A DNA stretch of 7,120 nt from an uncultured Clostridia bacterium (GTDB lineage Bacteria; Bacillota; Clostridia; Christensenellales; CAG-314): positions 1 through 7,120 of the forward strand of contig CAKQXG010000109.1 of the NCBI GenBank assembly GCA_934281515.1, read 5' to 3'. Shown here piece after piece: positions 5,617 through 7,120 of the stretch. Position numbers and translations under genes: made by a program. Below the pieces are notes generated by a model. It was not told the DNA's origin, searched no databases, and was given only the letters and a program-made list of their open reading frames with translations. Within the stretch, counting starts at the first letter, position 1, and each line of letters opens with the position of its first letter.

Positions 5617-7005
5617 ATGTACTACGATATAAACGTTTTCTTTTGGTACAAGTCGGTGTTTGTAGTCGAGTTGTTGGCTGCAGAAGCATTACTTGTACTG
5701 TTTTTGCCCAAGCGCAAAGGGATTGCTTGGCGCATGCCCGTCGCTGTGGTTTGTTGCGAGATATTTGCCTTGGCACTGCCCGTTACGGACAATCCGCTAC
5801 TTGCCACGGTGTTGTTTTTGGCGGTATTTGGTTTTTCGCTAGGCGCAATCAGGTTTTGTTTCGATACAGACTGGCGTACAATCATCTTTTGCGGCATTGC
5901 CGGTTACACGATACAGCACATGGCAAACCAATGTTTCGATTTGTTTTTGTTTGCAACGGGCATAGTCGGTCGTGACAAACTGACCATGCCAAACGCCGGC
6001 TCGGGACAACTTACGTGGCTACCCGTATTTACCTATGGTAGCGGTCAAGGCTCGGTGGGTGGCAATATATTCGTGTTTATGTTTTATGCAGGCATATATC
6101 TCATCGTGTACTATCTTGCGTGTAGGTGCCTGATGCCATTTGTCAAAAATCAGGAAGCCATAGCCGTGCGTAGTCCCATGTTGCTGGCAATGGTGGGTGT
6201 AATAGTGTTGTTCGACGTGTTTTTCAGCGCGATAGTGACATACCACTCGCAAGGCAATCTCGACCGCGGCTATATAATTATGCTTGATGTGTACAATATT
6301 GCCTGTTGCGTGTTTTCTCTGTTTTTGCAGTTTAACACAGTGCTTGTGCGTAAACTCGAAAAGGAGCTTGACGTTGTCAATCGTATGTGGGAGCAGCGCA
6401 AGGTGCAGTATGACATCACCAAGGAAAACATCGACCTGATCAACATCAAGTGTCACGATCTGAAACACCAGATACGCAACATTGCGCGCAAGGAGGCAAT
6501 ACCTGTAGACACCATACACGAAATCGAAGGCGTGATCTCCGTCTACGACAGTAACGTCAAGACGGGTAACGATGCGTTGGACGTGATATTGACAGAAAAG
6601 CGGTTGATTGCTAACTACAAACAAATCAAGTTGTCTTGTATAGCCGACGGTAAGTTGTTGTCGTTTATGAGCGAGACGGACATTTACTCTCTGTTTGGCA
6701 ATTTGCTGGACAACGCAATGGAAGCCGTCTCCAAACTGCACGAAGAAAACCGCGTGGTCGGATTGTCAGTCAAACGCGTCAATCAAATGGTGTTTGTCAA
6801 CGTGTACAACTGTTTTGAAGGCAATATCGTGTTTCGCAACGGCTTGCCGATAACCACCAAAGGCGACAACGACAATCATGGTTACGGACTCAAATCGGTG
6901 GAGTTGCTTGCCGCCAAGTACGGTGGAAAGATGAACATCAAGGCCGAGGACGGCGTGTTTAGCGTAAGCATATTGTTTAGCGGCATAAACAGCACTTTTG
7001 CTTAG
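5617..7005 (+). CDS. Membrane sensor histidine kinase, GHKL (AgrC-like) family
   Basis: A 462-residue kinase starting 2 nt after the regulator's stop, with GGAGGAG at 5599-5605 inside the regulator's last codons. Residues 13-242 hold about six or seven hydrophobic segments (roughly 13-30, 41-57, 60-80, 87-113, 150-170, 187-208, 219-242), so this is a polytopic membrane sensor rather than one with a large outside domain. A helical linker (about 243-272) leads to the H-box IKCHDLKHQIRN (277-288), with His280 the likely phosphorylation site by alignment with the HD of AgrC-type kinases. The ATP-binding lobe has N-box GNLLDNAMEA (361-370; Asn362, Asn366) and G-box GYGLKSVELLA (422-432). It should sense a small ligand, often a peptide in this family, and phosphorylate the adjacent LytTR regulator. 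No peptide precursor or AgrB-like protease gene is in the window. The frame is open well upstream of 5617 but overlaps the regulator, so the upstream part is not coding. Confidence 0.92.
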   Translation: MYYDINVFFWYKSVFVVELLAAEALLVLFLPKRKGIAWRMPVAVVCCEIFALALPVTDNPLLATVLFLAVFGFSLGAIRFCFDTDWRTIIFCGIAGYTIQHMANQCFDLFLFATGIVGRDKLTMPNAGSGQLTWLPVFTYGSGQGSVGGNIFVFMFYAGIYLIVYYLACRCLMPFVKNQEAIAVRSPMLLAMVGVIVLFDVFFSAIVTYHSQGNLDRGYIIMLDVYNIACCVFSLFLQFNTVLVRKLEKELDVVNRMWEQRKVQYDITKENIDLINIKCHDLKHQIRNIARKEAIPVDTIHEIEGVISVYDSNVKTGNDALDVILTEKRLIANYKQIKLSCIADGKLLSFMSETDIYSLFGNLLDNAMEAVSKLHEENRVVGLSVKRVNQMVFVNVYNCFEGNIVFRNGLPITTKGDNDNHGYGLKSVELLAAKYGGKMNIKAEDGVFSVSILFSGINSTFA

Positions 7006-7047
7006 TGGGCATCATGGTTTGCCGTTTGTGTGCGCCGTTTTGTGCGG

Positions 7048-7076
7048 ATTAGGAAACAGATTTGCCAATTAGGAAA
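7048..7076 (+). repeat. Paired 9-bp direct repeats, candidate LytTR regulator site
   Basis: ATTAGGAAA occurs at 7048-7056 and again at 7068-7076, an exact match with an 11-bp gap and 20-bp start-to-start spacing. The second copy ends 6 bp before the -35 box at 7083. LytTR regulators characteristically bind two direct repeats about two helical turns apart just upstream of -35, so the geometry fits. The repeat does not match the AgrA consensus, so the link to the regulator at 4904 is an inference. Confidence 0.5.
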
Positions 7077-7082
7077 AACCTC

Positions 7083-7111
7083 TTGAAAGCAAAAACATCA
7101 AATGCTACACT
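7083..7111 (+). promoter_or_regulatory. Promoter reading rightward out of the window
   Basis: TTGAAA (7083-7088), a 17-bp spacer, and TACACT (7106-7111) preceded by TGC (extended -10). The start would fall near 7118, at the window edge. The rest of 7006-7120 has no gene and no clear terminator for the kinase operon. Confidence 0.65.
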
Positions 7112-7120
7112 TGTCGGGTG

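Noticed and set aside
6019..6741. 240-codon minus-strand frame
   Set aside because: It is antisense to the kinase gene, which has intact H, N and G boxes; the minus-strand product has no recognisable features.

Overview
The window looks like a chromosomal segment of an anaerobic Firmicute, most likely an uncultured Clostridia-type bacterium. This rests on a 2,4-diaminopentanoate dehydrogenase-type gene (ornithine fermentation), a LytTR response regulator paired with a GHKL histidine kinase, AT-rich intergenic DNA, Shine-Dalgarno sites close to AGGAG, and a tRNA gene with an encoded CCA. No species can be named from the sequence alone.

Layout. (1) Bases 1-968, minus strand: the 5' 322 codons of an ord-like dehydrogenase that runs off the left edge. 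Its promoter and a possible operator lie at 990-1040. (2) Bases 1133-1269: tRNA-Ser(GCU) with its own promoter, transcribed divergently from ord. (3) Bases 1333-1631: a small Sel1-repeat protein with a rho-independent terminator overlapping its stop codon. (4) Bases 1734-4644: a 903-residue RecD-like superfamily 1 helicase with a consensus promoter, a structured leader of about 110 nt and its own terminator. The roughly 500 residues in front of its helicase core are not recognised. (5) Bases 4645-4903: a regulatory intergenic region rich in small dyads, ending in a good promoter. (6) Bases 4904-7005: a two-gene operon encoding a LytTR response regulator and a membrane GHKL histidine kinase. 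(7) Bases 7006-7120: no gene, but a well-formed promoter preceded by two identical 9-bp direct repeats one helical period class apart (start-to-start 20 bp). This resembles a LytTR-type activator site driving a gene beyond the right edge.

How the parts relate. The ord gene, the tRNA and the two-component operon look like ordinary genome content. The Sel1 gene and helicase just downstream of the tRNA could be an accessory insertion, but no attachment-site duplication or integrase is visible. The most testable proposal is that the two-component system controls the promoter at 7083-7111. The most novel protein is the helicase, which could belong to a defence or DNA-processing function; that is inference only.
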